Below the pieces are notes generated by a model. It saw only the letters and a program-made list of their open reading frames with translations, was not told the origin of the DNA and searched no databases. This document shows, piece by piece, positions 32,722 to 41,235 of a stretch of DNA of 64,000 bases (position 1 is the stretch's first letter; the number at the start of each line of letters is the position of its first letter). Source of the DNA: an uncultured Bacteroidales bacterium (lineage in GTDB: Bacteria > Bacteroidota > Bacteroidia > Bacteroidales > Paludibacteraceae); contig CACZVM010000005.1 in assembly GCA_902784585.1 (NCBI GenBank), positions 1 through 64,000 on the forward strand, written 5' to 3'. The position numbers were made by a program, and so were the translations under genes.

Positions 32722-33932
32722 ATCTGCTGACAATAAATAGTTTCGATTGTTCTGCACAAGCGATGGGAGGCGTTAACCAAACAACGGCAACGCTGAGCAC
32801 TTTTTTTACCCATCAGTGTGGGGTCAATTGCTATTTGGGTTTCTTCGAAAATATGCCTTCTGAATTCGAACCACTCCCAGTTATCAAGGGACGAATTCTG
32901 CTAAATCGGCATTTCGATGAGCAGGCCTTTGCGGAATTTTTACATACCAACAAGATAGATATTGTACAGGTTAATTTTCTCAAGAAGCACAATCTAAAGA
33001 CTATTCCGCAGATCTACAAGGTAGCCCATCAATGTGGGGCAAAGGTGATCTATGCATTCCATATGTGTCCTGGTTTTCAGAGTCTTACGTATGGCTCATG
33101 GGAACGTATGATATATGGTTGGATATATAAGGATAATGCGGAGGCAGAGACAAAGAAATGGATTTTGACGCAGACTAATTGCTTGTGGAAAGGTATTGCG
33201 CGCAGTGCTTTACAATCAAAATATAGGATTCCATATGAGCAATGCGACAAAATAGTGGTGTTGTCCAAATATTATTTCCCGACATATTTGTACTACGCCG
33301 GATTAAAGAATAGCAATAAGATGGAGGCTATAGGTAATGCGTTGCGTTTCCATGAATATGCCACCGATGAGGATATAAGCAACAAGCAGAAAACGGTTAT
33401 TGTTGTTGCGCGCTTTGATGAAGATACTAAGCGTATTTCTTTAGCATTGAAGGCATGGCGTCAGATAGAAACTGATTGTTGTTTCAATGAATGGAAGTTA
33501 CAGCTGGTTGGGGATGGACGGGATCGAAATTTCTATGAATATCTTGCTAGAAGATTGAATTTGCAGCGCGTAGAGTTTACTGGTAGACAAAATCCGATGG
33601 AGTATTATCGCAAAGCATCATTGTTCTTAATGACCAGTACAGCAGAAGGATGGCCATTGGTTCTCATGGAGGCAACTCAAATGGGTGTGCCGGTGGTGGC
33701 GATGGATTCTTTTGGCTCCTTGCACGATATAGTTGAAGACGGTGTAAACGGTCGCATTGTTCCAAATAACGACATCCCAGCATTTATACAAGCTATGAAG
33801 GAGATGATGCGTAATGATAAGGAACGGCAGCAAATGGCGCGTTGTGCGGTTGAGAATTGCAAACAGTTTGAGATACAAAACATATTGAAACGTTGGACAC
33901 AGTTGTTCAATGAACTAATGCAAGATAAATGA
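32718..33932 (+). CDS. Glycosyltransferase family 4
   Basis: This 404-aa GT-B enzyme transfers a sugar from a nucleotide donor. The N-terminal acceptor domain has the MGGVNQTT loop (about residues 15-22). The C-terminal donor domain has VEFTGRQNPMEYYRKASLFLMTSTAEGWPLVLMEATQMGVPVV; its EGWPLVLMEA part is the conserved E-x7-E-type motif. It is cytoplasmic or membrane-associated. Start and stop overlap both neighbours (ATGA at 32718 and at 33929), so it is tightly coupled to the operon. Donor and acceptor are unknown. Confidence 0.9.
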   Translation: MNLLTINSFDCSAQAMGGVNQTTATLSTFFTHQCGVNCYLGFFENMPSEFEPLPVIKGRILLNRHFDEQAFAEFLHTNKIDIVQVNFLKKHNLKTIPQIYKVAHQCGAKVIYAFHMCPGFQSLTYGSWERMIYGWIYKDNAEAETKKWILTQTNCLWKGIARSALQSKYRIPYEQCDKIVVLSKYYFPTYLYYAGLKNSNKMEAIGNALRFHEYATDEDISNKQKTVIVVARFDEDTKRISLALKAWRQIETDCCFNEWKLQLVGDGRDRNFYEYLARRLNLQRVEFTGRQNPMEYYRKASLFLMTSTAEGWPLVLMEATQMGVPVVAMDSFGSLHDIVEDGVNGRIVPNNDIPAFIQAMKEMMRNDKERQQMARCAVENCKQFEIQNILKRWTQLFNELMQDK

Positions 33933-34669
33933 TGACGGTTTCCATTATCACTATAACTTATAATGCCGAGCAGTGGTTGGAGCGCACAATGCAAAGTGTG
34001 TTGGCGCAGACCTGTACGGACTATGAGTATATCATCGTCGATGGCGCATCCAAAGACAAGACGGTAGATATTATCCAGACTCTTGAACCGCAATTCGAAG
34101 GTCGTTTGTCATGGAAATCCGAACCGGATAAAGGGCTGTATGACGCGATGAACAAAGGCATTGCACGCGCTAAAGGGGATTTCCTTTGGTTCATCAATGC
34201 CGGCGATGAGATATATGCGCCGGATACCTTAGCGCATATCGTTGCTGCTGCTACGACGGATACCGACATCGTTTATGGCAAAGCCTGTATCGTGAATGCC
34301 GAAGGCATCAAAGTGAGCGAACACCATAAACAGACACCATCTGATCTGCAGCGCAAGCATTTCCTCAACGGCCTTGTGGTCAGTCATCAGGCTATTCTAG
34401 TTCGTAGGTTGATAGCCGGCAATTATAACACGGATTATCGCATCTCTGCTGATTACGATTGGTGTGTGCGTGCAGTAACGGCATCGCGCAGGAATGCTTA
34501 TTTGGATGAATATCTCTGTAAGTTCCTTACGGCCGGCGTGAGCCAGAAACAACGAAAACGCTCTTGGGCGGAGCGTTTTCATATTATGCGTACGCATTTT
34601 GGTTTGTTGCGTACCCTTTGGGCACATTTTCTGATTGTGCTCAAATATCCGTTCTCAATCAAGTATTGA
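33929..34669 (+). CDS. Glycosyltransferase family 2 (WcaA-like)
   Basis: This 246-aa GT-A enzyme has the N-terminal nucleotide-sugar fold SIITITYNAEQWLERTMQSV, the conserved DYEYIIVDGASKDKTVDII, the SEPDKGLYDAMNKGI segment, and WFINAGDEIY in place of the DxD region. A second ATG at 33932 is equally possible. It is the last gene of the operon. Its stop (34667-34669) directly abuts the stop of the convergent GT2 gene, with no terminator between them. Confidence 0.9.
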   Translation: MMTVSIITITYNAEQWLERTMQSVLAQTCTDYEYIIVDGASKDKTVDIIQTLEPQFEGRLSWKSEPDKGLYDAMNKGIARAKGDFLWFINAGDEIYAPDTLAHIVAAATTDTDIVYGKACIVNAEGIKVSEHHKQTPSDLQRKHFLNGLVVSHQAILVRRLIAGNYNTDYRISADYDWCVRAVTASRRNAYLDEYLCKFLTAGVSQKQRKRSWAERFHIMRTHFGLLRTLWAHFLIVLKYPFSIKY

Positions 34670-35689
34670 TTACTTATAAAAGTTCTTTCTGAAGGCCTGA
34701 AAATCGGTCTCTTTTTTGATGAGGCAATGCCAAACGGCGCGCAGAAACCCGGTGCCATAGCCGATGAGTTGGACAAACGCTGCCACTACTGCCAGGCATC
34801 CTACATACAGGCTGCGACTTTGAATAGAGGCATCCAGTACCAATCCTAGACCATAGACCAAAATACACCCTATCGAAAGCCACGCAATCCGTTGATTTTC
34901 AATGCATAATCCAATGATGCAGAGGCAGAGCAAAAATAGCACCCCGAGCGTAAAAACAGAGGGTAAAAGGTGAACCAGTTTGAGGGATTCAGGATATTTT
35001 TGATACAAGTGAATACGCGCAATGCCGGAGTTGTGCACCTGTTTGAAGAACTGACGGAATGTGCTTCTGCGTTTATGATAGACCCACGCTTCTGGGAACA
35101 GACGGCAGCGATAGTTGTTCGCAAAGATACGAATGGAGAAATCGATGTCCTCTCCGAAACGCATCGTGGTGTCGAAGCCGTTCAATGCTTCAAATACTTC
35201 CCGTTTGACGCCTAGATTGAAGCTGCGCGGATAGAACTTGTCCATCTTCTTCTTGCCACCGCGGATACCACCGGTGGTCAGAAAACTTGTCATCGAATAA
35301 CTGATTGCTTTCTGTATCGGACTGAAATCCGGATGAGCTGCATCGGGTCCGCCGAAAGCGTCTGCCGGTTCGCGCTGCAGTTCCCGCTTGATTTCTTCTA
35401 TATACGTCTTGGGTGCAATGATGTCGCTGTCTAATATCAGCAAATAATCACCTTTGGCGTATTGTGCTCCGTAGTTGCGTGCCGCGCTGGGACCGCCGTT
35501 TGGCTTGGTCAGATAGCGAATAGTCAGTTGGTCTGTATACCGTTTGCATATCTCTTCGCAAGGAAGAGACGAACCATCTTCCACTATGACTACCTCAAAA
35601 TCCTTGTTCGTCTGCTCACATAGCGAGGCCAACAGCTCGTCCACCTCTTGCGGACGATTGTAAACCGGAACAATGATACTAAATAGCAT
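34670..35689 (-). CDS. Glycosyltransferase family 2 with C-terminal membrane segments
   Basis: This 339-aa protein begins with a GT-A domain: SIIVPVYNRPQEVDELLASL, VVIVEDGSSLPCE, the LILDSDIIAP DxD motif (about 100-109), and FGEDIDFSIRI (acceptor-side ED). Three to four hydrophobic segments follow (about 235-320), so it is membrane-anchored. It is the last gene of the long minus-strand run, 1 base after the MerR gene. The facing polymer operon ends at the very next base, so the two glycosyltransferases may serve the same glycan, though they are transcribed separately. Confidence 0.9.
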   Translation of the reverse strand: MLFSIIVPVYNRPQEVDELLASLCEQTNKDFEVVIVEDGSSLPCEEICKRYTDQLTIRYLTKPNGGPSAARNYGAQYAKGDYLLILDSDIIAPKTYIEEIKRELQREPADAFGGPDAAHPDFSPIQKAISYSMTSFLTTGGIRGGKKKMDKFYPRSFNLGVKREVFEALNGFDTTMRFGEDIDFSIRIFANNYRCRLFPEAWVYHKRRSTFRQFFKQVHNSGIARIHLYQKYPESLKLVHLLPSVFTLGVLFLLCLCIIGLCIENQRIAWLSIGCILVYGLGLVLDASIQSRSLYVGCLAVVAAFVQLIGYGTGFLRAVWHCLIKKETDFQAFRKNFYK

Positions 35690-35690
35690 A

Positions 35691-36017
35691 TCAGTTAATC
35701 AGTTTGCGGATTTCACATAGTTCTTCTTTCACGCGCAGCAGGATATCCAGGGCTGATTGCCGTTCGTCGGAGTGCTTGGTGTTATGTGCCAGCTCGCGAC
35801 GGATGGCCTCGATGCGCGTGATATGCAGTTCATCGCGGATATAACGGATGCGTTTGATCAGTTCCTGGTCATCGCGGGTGTAATAGCGGTTGCCGTGACC
35901 GTCCTTACGGGGATTGAGTTGCTCAAACTGCTTCTCCCAATAGCGCAAGGTGGAAGCCGGGATACCGGTTTCCTGCACAGTCTCGCGGAGCGAATAGTAT
36001 ATCTTGCCTTCGGCCAT
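35691..36017 (-). CDS. MerR-family transcriptional regulator
   Basis: This 108-aa protein has an N-terminal winged helix-turn-helix (YYSLRETVQETGIPASTLRYWEKQF, in two parts; GNRYYTRDDQELIKRIRYI). A short coiled C-terminus follows, with no effector domain or cysteine metal site. Proteins like this are common in Bacteroidota next to the parAB-DUF5683-transglycosylase genes. Targets are unknown. The gene is 21 bases downstream of the transglycosylase gene. Confidence 0.88.
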   Translation of the reverse strand: MAEGKIYYSLRETVQETGIPASTLRYWEKQFEQLNPRKDGHGNRYYTRDDQELIKRIRYIRDELHITRIEAIRRELAHNTKHSDERQSALDILLRVKEELCEIRKLIN

Positions 36018-36038
36018 CTATGATTTTTGCTTTTAGAT

Positions 36039-37355
36039 TTACTTGCAAATCTTCAGTTTCTTACCGGCGCGGATATTGTCGTTCTTGAGTCCGTTCCATT
36101 GCTTGAGTTGCTTAACCGAGCAATGGAAACGCTTGGCAATCGTACTGAGGCTGTCGCCATTCTTGATCGTATAGTAGGTCACGCCATTGACGCGGTAGGC
36201 ACCGGTGATAGATGTCACTTTGGCCATGTCTATCTCTGCGCGGCGGTTGTTGATCAGGCTATCGGCCATGTAGGCCATGATGCTATCCTGCATGTCGATG
36301 AATGCTCCCGCTTTGTCTGCCGGAAGGCAGAGCGTATATTCGCTTCCTCCGGGCAAGATGTCACGTGTATATTGCGGATTGAGTCGCCGCAGTTCGTCCA
36401 TGCTGATAGATAGGTTGTCACTGATCTGCTGGAGATGCAAACGCTGATTGGTGCGGATTGTATCCGTCATCATGACGCGATCAATGGGAGCCTTGCATAT
36501 GCCGTGTTCCTGACCATAGTTCATCGCATAGTTGGCCGCGATGAAGATAGGCAGGTAGTTGCGCGTCTCGCGAGGCAGGTAGGGATAGATCGACCAGAAG
36601 TCGCGTTTGCCTCCAGCGCGATGGATTGCCTTGTTGACATTACCTCCGCCGCAGTTGTAGGCTGCGATCACCAGATTCCAGTCGTGATAGATAGCGTAGA
36701 GTGATTTCAGGAATCGGCAAGCCGCTTCCGTGGAGCGAATAGGATCCATACGTTCGTCCACCAGCGAGTTGATCTCCAGTCCGTATAGTTTGCCTGTACC
36801 CGGCATGAACTGCCATAATCCGGCGGCTCCTGCATGCGAACGTGCCATCGGATTGAGTGCTGACTCGATGATGGGCACATATTTGAGTTCGTACGGCAGT
36901 CCGTAGCGTCCCAGTGCTTCTTCGAACATAGGGAAGTAATACTCGCTCATGCGCATCATGCGTGCCACCTGTTTGGGGCTGCGACGAACATAGCGCAAGA
37001 TGAAACCGCGTATATACTCGTTGTAAGGCAACTCAATCACGCAGGGCAGTGCTTGCAGACGTGCCTTATAGATGGAGTCGGCTAGGATGGTGGTGTCGTG
37101 AGTGCTGGTGCAATCGGAGGTGTCGAGCCAGCAGAGCGTCCATTCCATCAGTCGGAAATCGATGTCACTCAATTCGTTTTCGTTCCAAGTGCGTACTATA
37201 TATGGTTGGATAGTGTCAGCCTGCAGCATGCTGTCGGCCATCTGTTCGAGCACCGTCTCGATGGAGTCCATCGGTGCGATAATGCTGTCCTGTTCTTCGG
37301 CGTGCGCCATCAGCGCAGCGCTCAGGATGAATATGAGAATAAAGAGTTTTTTCAA
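36039..37355 (-). CDS. LysM-containing lytic transglycosylase (MltD-like)
   Basis: This enzyme cleaves peptidoglycan glycan strands with formation of anhydromuramic acid. The 438-aa protein has a signal peptide (KKLFILIFILSAALMAHA). The SLT domain includes the catalytic glutamate in PIIESALNP, SHAGAAGLWQFMPGTGKLYG and AAYNCGGGNVNKAI. Two LysM-type regions sit at the C-terminus, the clearest being YTIKNGDSLSTIAKRFHC. The start is a TTG (37355) sharing TTGA with the DUF5683 stop; no ATG lies near the signal peptide. It is exported to the periplasm or outer membrane. Confidence 0.92.
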   Translation of the reverse strand: MKKLFILIFILSAALMAHAEEQDSIIAPMDSIETVLEQMADSMLQADTIQPYIVRTWNENELSDIDFRLMEWTLCWLDTSDCTSTHDTTILADSIYKARLQALPCVIELPYNEYIRGFILRYVRRSPKQVARMMRMSEYYFPMFEEALGRYGLPYELKYVPIIESALNPMARSHAGAAGLWQFMPGTGKLYGLEINSLVDERMDPIRSTEAACRFLKSLYAIYHDWNLVIAAYNCGGGNVNKAIHRAGGKRDFWSIYPYLPRETRNYLPIFIAANYAMNYGQEHGICKAPIDRVMMTDTIRTNQRLHLQQISDNLSISMDELRRLNPQYTRDILPGGSEYTLCLPADKAGAFIDMQDSIMAYMADSLINNRRAEIDMAKVTSITGAYRVNGVTYYTIKNGDSLSTIAKRFHCSVKQLKQWNGLKNDNIRAGKKLKICK

Positions 37356-37993
37356 AATCGTATAGCTAATTTTAGTTCTGTACTTTGTTGATGTTGCATA
37401 TCCAGATAAATCTGCGGTTCGGCATGAAGGGATAAGTCGGGACTGATGTCGTAGTCGAACAATTGGGCATCCACATAGGCATCGATGAGCGAGAGCGCAT
37501 AGACCAAGATGCAGGCAATGATAGAATAGTCGCGATAGCGCCGATAGGTGTTCTGCCTGTTCTTGAGCGTGTTCATCCATGTATTCACACCTCCGACACG
37601 CTCCAGGGTATATCCATCGGGAAGGACGGCTATATAACTCTTGCTTGGATCTTCAGTCACCGTGCCGGCTTCGTTGTCATAATACAATTCCAGATAGGCG
37701 GATTTGTAGCTGCTATAGCGTCCGTGGTTCCAAGCAATGGCGTAGCCGCAGCCCATGAAGGCACCGTAGACGAGAGGCAACTTCCAATACGAACCGTTAT
37801 AGATCTGTCCGGCACCAGGAAGGATGGCTCCCAGCCAAACGGATTTGATGGCATCGGGTTTCTTGGTCAGGTCGAAATAGTACCGATATTTGGCCTCGGA
37901 GGTGGTGGTGTCCGGGGTGTAATGAATACTATCCTGTCGTGCGTGCGCCAACAGAGGAAGTATCAAAAGCACTATGTAGAGCCAATGTCTCAA
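37352..37993 (-). CDS. DUF5683 domain protein
   Basis: This 213-aa protein has a signal peptide (HWLYIVLLILPLLAHA). A conserved region follows, with AIKSVWLGAILPGAGQIYNG and WKLPLVYGAFMGCGYAIAW, then a hydrophobic segment and C-terminal strands (QSTELKLAIRF). The family is of unknown function and in Bacteroidota commonly sits between parB and a LysM transglycosylase, as here, which hints at a link between cell-wall turnover and division. The start is TTG (37993) overlapping the parB stop (TTGA). Confidence 0.85.
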   Translation of the reverse strand: MRHWLYIVLLILPLLAHARQDSIHYTPDTTTSEAKYRYYFDLTKKPDAIKSVWLGAILPGAGQIYNGSYWKLPLVYGAFMGCGYAIAWNHGRYSSYKSAYLELYYDNEAGTVTEDPSKSYIAVLPDGYTLERVGGVNTWMNTLKNRQNTYRRYRDYSIIACILVYALSLIDAYVDAQLFDYDISPDLSLHAEPQIYLDMQHQQSTELKLAIRF

Positions 37994-38820
37994 TTCAGTC
38001 GGTTGGCAATGCGAATCAGTTCCGCTTCGTCCTTAAAGGCGATGACGATCTTGCCGTTTTGTATCTTCACTTTGGTGTTCAGGCTGACGCTCATCTCCTG
38101 CTCTAGCGGCGTATAGGGATTCGCCTCTTTCTTCTTGGCCGGTTTAGCCTCTGCTTTGGATTCTTGCGCGAGTTCTTCCACCTTACGCACCGACAATCCC
38201 TCGCGCAGGATACGCTGGTAGAGAGCCAGTTGCCGTTCGGCAGAGGGAGTGCCCAGAATAGCGCGGGCATGCCCCATATCGATCTTTTTCTCCTTGATAC
38301 CCACTTGGATCTCTGCCGGCAGTTTCAATAGACGCAAGTAGTTGGCTACTGTAGCGCGCTTCTTGCCTACGCGCTCAGACATACGTTCTTGCGTGAGGTT
38401 GTAGTCGTCCATCAGTCGCTGGTAGGCCAGTGCGATCTCGATAGCATCAAGGTCTTCGCGTTGGATATTCTCTATCAAGGCCCATTCCATCACCTGCTCG
38501 TCTTTGGCAGTGCGGATATAAGCGGGAATACGTTCGAGTCCAGCCAGTCGGCTGGCGCGGAAACGGCGTTCACCGGCAATGATCATATACGTGCCGTCAC
38601 CGTTGTCGCGCAGGGTGATGGGGGAAATCACTCCGTGCTCACGGATGGAGTCGGCCAGTTCTTGCAGTGCCTCTTCGTCGAAGGTGCGGCGTGGCTGGTC
38701 GGGGTTGGCGATGATCTTGTCGAGTTCGATTTCGGAGATCGAACTACCGCCGTTGGTATCTACATGCGAGGTGTCGATGAGTGCATCTAGTCCTCGTCCG
38801 AGTCCTGTCATCTTTTTCAT
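37990..38820 (-). CDS. parB: Chromosome partitioning protein ParB
   Basis: ParB is a CTP-dependent clamp that loads at parS sites near the origin and works with ParA and SMC in chromosome segregation. The 276 residues hold the N-terminal catalytic box with IIAGERRFRASRLAGL (about 89-104) and ENIQREDLDAIEIALAY. The helix-turn-helix (LTQERMSERVGKKRATVANYL) follows, then MGHARAILG, a Lys-rich linker and the dimerisation C-terminus (INGKIVIAFKDEAELIRI-like). It overlaps parA by ATGA. I saw no parS palindrome (TGTTTCACGTGAAACA) in this window. Confidence 0.96.
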   Translation of the reverse strand: MKKMTGLGRGLDALIDTSHVDTNGGSSISEIELDKIIANPDQPRRTFDEEALQELADSIREHGVISPITLRDNGDGTYMIIAGERRFRASRLAGLERIPAYIRTAKDEQVMEWALIENIQREDLDAIEIALAYQRLMDDYNLTQERMSERVGKKRATVANYLRLLKLPAEIQVGIKEKKIDMGHARAILGTPSAERQLALYQRILREGLSVRKVEELAQESKAEAKPAKKKEANPYTPLEQEMSVSLNTKVKIQNGKIVIAFKDEAELIRIANRLN

Positions 38821-39581
38821 TTCTGTCGTTCAATTAATTCTTTGGCTAATGCGATATAGTTCTTTGCTCCCTTGGACGAAGAATCATACTCCAGTACGGA
38901 GACTCCGTGAGAAGGAGCTTCGCTCAGGCGCACGTTGCGGGCAATGACGGTGTTGAAGACCAGATCGCCGAAGTGGCGTTTCACTTCTTCGTACACCTGA
39001 TTGCTGAGGCGCAGACGGTTGTCAAACATGGTCAGCAGGAATCCCTCTATCTTTAGACCCGGGTTGAGTTTGGACTTGATGATCTTGATCGTATTGAGCA
39101 ACTTGGCGATGCCCTCCAACGCAAAGAACTCGCATTGTACGGGGATGATAACGCTGTCGCTGGCCGTGAGGGCATTGACGGTGATCAGACCCAACGAAGG
39201 ACTGCAATCGATCAGGATATAGTCATACTCGTGGTGAATGGGATCCAACAATCGCTTGAGCAGTAGTTCGCGGTTCTCGAGGTTGAGCATCTCTATCTCT
39301 GCGCCCACCAGGTCGATATGACTCGGAATGAGGCTGAGGTTGTCCACGTGGGTGGCTACGATAGCCGAGTGAGGATCAACACCGTTAACCAGACACTCGT
39401 AGATAGTGGTGTTCAGTTCGCGGATCTCTACGCCCAGACCGGACGAAGTGTTGGCCTGCGGATCGGCATCAATCAGTAGTACTTTCTTGCCTTCAGCGGC
39501 AAGGGCTGCGGCCAAGTTGATGGAGGTGGTGGTCTTACCTACGCCTCCTTTCTGGTTGGCCAGTGAAATAATCTTACTCAT
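38817..39581 (-). CDS. parA: Chromosome partitioning ATPase ParA (Soj)
   Basis: This 254-aa deviant Walker ATPase drives chromosome segregation with ParB. The start at 39581 gives the classic N-terminus MSKIISLANQKGGVGKTTT. LLIDADPQANTSSGLG (Walker A' partner) and ILIDCSPSLGLITVNAL (Walker B) follow. Longer in-frame starts are rejected: the GT9 stop overlaps this start as ATGA, showing coupling. It lies in the long minus-strand run with envelope genes. Confidence 0.96.
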   Translation of the reverse strand: MSKIISLANQKGGVGKTTTSINLAAALAAEGKKVLLIDADPQANTSSGLGVEIRELNTTIYECLVNGVDPHSAIVATHVDNLSLIPSHIDLVGAEIEMLNLENRELLLKRLLDPIHHEYDYILIDCSPSLGLITVNALTASDSVIIPVQCEFFALEGIAKLLNTIKIIKSKLNPGLKIEGFLLTMFDNRLRLSNQVYEEVKRHFGDLVFNTVIARNVRLSEAPSHGVSVLEYDSSSKGAKNYIALAKELIERQK

Positions 39582-40567
39582 ATATGTTGCAATATTGTTT
39601 CTGCTTCTATTTGTCGGCAGGCATAGTTGCCGTACCGGCAGTGGTTGGTTCCGTGGCAGGCGCATGGACGACAACGGAGGTCGTTGCGCTGCACGATGTC
39701 GTTCGGACTCTGTTTCCATCCCATGAATCCGATCATCGGATGGGTGGCACACCATACGCTGATGGCACGAAGACCTACCAGACTGGATAGATGCTGGTTG
39801 GCGCTATCCATACATATCATGACGTCCAAGCGGCGCATCAGTTCGAGTTCTTCCTCCAGTTTCAGTTTGCCGGCTATACTGATGGTGCGTGGAAAGACAC
39901 TCGCCCACTGGCGCAACATCTCGCATTCCACCCGGCCAGCACCGAAAAGGAAGACGCGGGTGTTCTCGTTGGCCGTCAGTTGCTCGATCACCTCTTTGGT
40001 GACGCGGTAAGGCAACATGTTGGATCGCGATTTGGCAAAAGGAGCCAGTCCTATCCAGCGACCTTCTTTCGTTCCATAGATCTTCTTTATATTGCGGCTT
40101 GCCGTTTTGTTGACAGGTAGTGTCTCAAAGGCTTCGTCTGTCTCCAGTCCTGCGCGTCGGAAGGCATCGCAATAGCGTTCGAACTCGCTGGGCAGTTGTC
40201 GCTTGCCGATACCCCAGATGGTGATCAAATGCTTGCGGATACGTCCGTAATGTACGCGAGTAACGCGTTTGCCGCTGAGGCGCATCAGCGAGCCGAAGAC
40301 GCGTGTGCGAAGCACCGCTTGCAGGTCGATGACGGCATCTATCTCATTACGCCATTCCCGCCAGATGGCAAACACCCCTCTCCAACCAAGATGGTTGTCC
40401 ACTTCGCGAAACTCCACGTTAGGCATGGCGGCGAACATCGCTCCCAGTTGCTTCTTGCTTGCGACGATAAACCGATCGTTCGGATAGCGCCGACTGAGTG
40501 AAGCGATCACAGGAACAGTCATGGCGACACTTCCCAGGGTAGATAATCGGATGATCAGGTACGTCAT
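39578..40567 (-). CDS. Glycosyltransferase family 9 (heptosyltransferase-like)
   Basis: This 329-aa GT-B enzyme starts TYLIIRLSTLGSVAMTVPVI, the family N-terminus. LAPFAKSRSNMLP (donor domain entry) and MICMDSANQHLSSLVGLRAISVWCATHP (the conserved D-S-x-x-x-H region) follow. Such enzymes add heptose or another sugar to the LPS core. The C-terminus carries a cysteine cluster (LRCRPCACHGTNHCRYGNYAC) that may bind a metal or be a lineage trait. The start at 40567 is fixed by the ATGA overlap with the upstream barrel gene. Confidence 0.88.
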   Translation of the reverse strand: MTYLIIRLSTLGSVAMTVPVIASLSRRYPNDRFIVASKKQLGAMFAAMPNVEFREVDNHLGWRGVFAIWREWRNEIDAVIDLQAVLRTRVFGSLMRLSGKRVTRVHYGRIRKHLITIWGIGKRQLPSEFERYCDAFRRAGLETDEAFETLPVNKTASRNIKKIYGTKEGRWIGLAPFAKSRSNMLPYRVTKEVIEQLTANENTRVFLFGAGRVECEMLRQWASVFPRTISIAGKLKLEEELELMRRLDVMICMDSANQHLSSLVGLRAISVWCATHPMIGFMGWKQSPNDIVQRNDLRCRPCACHGTNHCRYGNYACRQIEAETILQHI

Positions 40568-41235
40568 TGCTTTTTCTTTATCTCCCACATCCATGCTAGA
40601 TTAATACTCAGATCCATCGGGCTGGCCATATTAAAATGATCGACCAGATTGGTGCCGAAGATACCTCCGAAGCTATAGTCGAACCGTGCTTCAAACTGAT
40701 ATAATCCTGCGTTTCGCGACCGATAATAGAACCCGGCGCCGGTGGCTATTCCCCAATCGAAAGGATGGTCAACAGGTGAATATTCATGGCCATCGGCACT
40801 GACCTCGACACCTTTACCTCCGCCGTCCTTGATACAATAACCGATCTGGGGACCGAGGTTGAAGAACCCTCTCCATCGTTCGCTTCCGAAATAGATATGC
40901 ATCAGTAGCGGCAGTTCGAGGTAGTGGAGTTCATGGGTATATACGCCAGCGGTGCTATGCTCGCGCCATCCTCGATGCAGGTAGTCGAGTTCGAGTTGGA
41001 TAGCGCAGCACTTATGTCCCGAATAGCGGAAGACGAAGCCGGCATTACCGCCAAGGACGCATGCTTTCTCAATCGGTGACATCGTTCCTACACTGGGGTT
41101 GAAGACTACCGTTGAGGCACTCACACCGGCCTGAACGCCTACGTACATCTCGGGTACGCGCAGTCGCCGTTGCCCCAGCATCGTGATAGATGACAGGACA
41201 AGCAGCAGGGTGAATATGTGGCGCGTGACTCTCAC
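40564..41235 (-). CDS. PorT-family outer-membrane beta-barrel protein
   Basis: This 223-aa protein has a signal peptide (RVTRHIFTLLLVLSSITMLGQ). Alternating strands follow, with EMYVGVQAGVSASTVVF, LGGNAGFVFRYSG, CAIQLELDYLHRG, LELPLLMHIYFG and FFNLGPQIGYCI, the usual pattern of the PorT-like eight-stranded barrels in Bacteroidota. It ends in LSINLAWMWEIKKKQ. PorT itself is needed for type IX secretion, but this family also has many other members, so I do not name it. The start is a GTG (41235) overlapping the upstream stop as GTGA; an ATG 36 bases upstream would put a non-hydrophobic stretch before the signal peptide. Confidence 0.85.
   Translation of the reverse strand: MRVTRHIFTLLLVLSSITMLGQRRLRVPEMYVGVQAGVSASTVVFNPSVGTMSPIEKACVLGGNAGFVFRYSGHKCCAIQLELDYLHRGWREHSTAGVYTHELHYLELPLLMHIYFGSERWRGFFNLGPQIGYCIKDGGGKGVEVSADGHEYSPVDHPFDWGIATGAGFYYRSRNAGLYQFEARFDYSFGGIFGTNLVDHFNMASPMDLSINLAWMWEIKKKQ

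Noticed and set aside
37990..39581. parS site near parAB
   Set aside because: I looked for TGTTTCACGTGAAACA or close variants around parA/parB and elsewhere in the window and did not see one. A systematic search would be needed to be sure.
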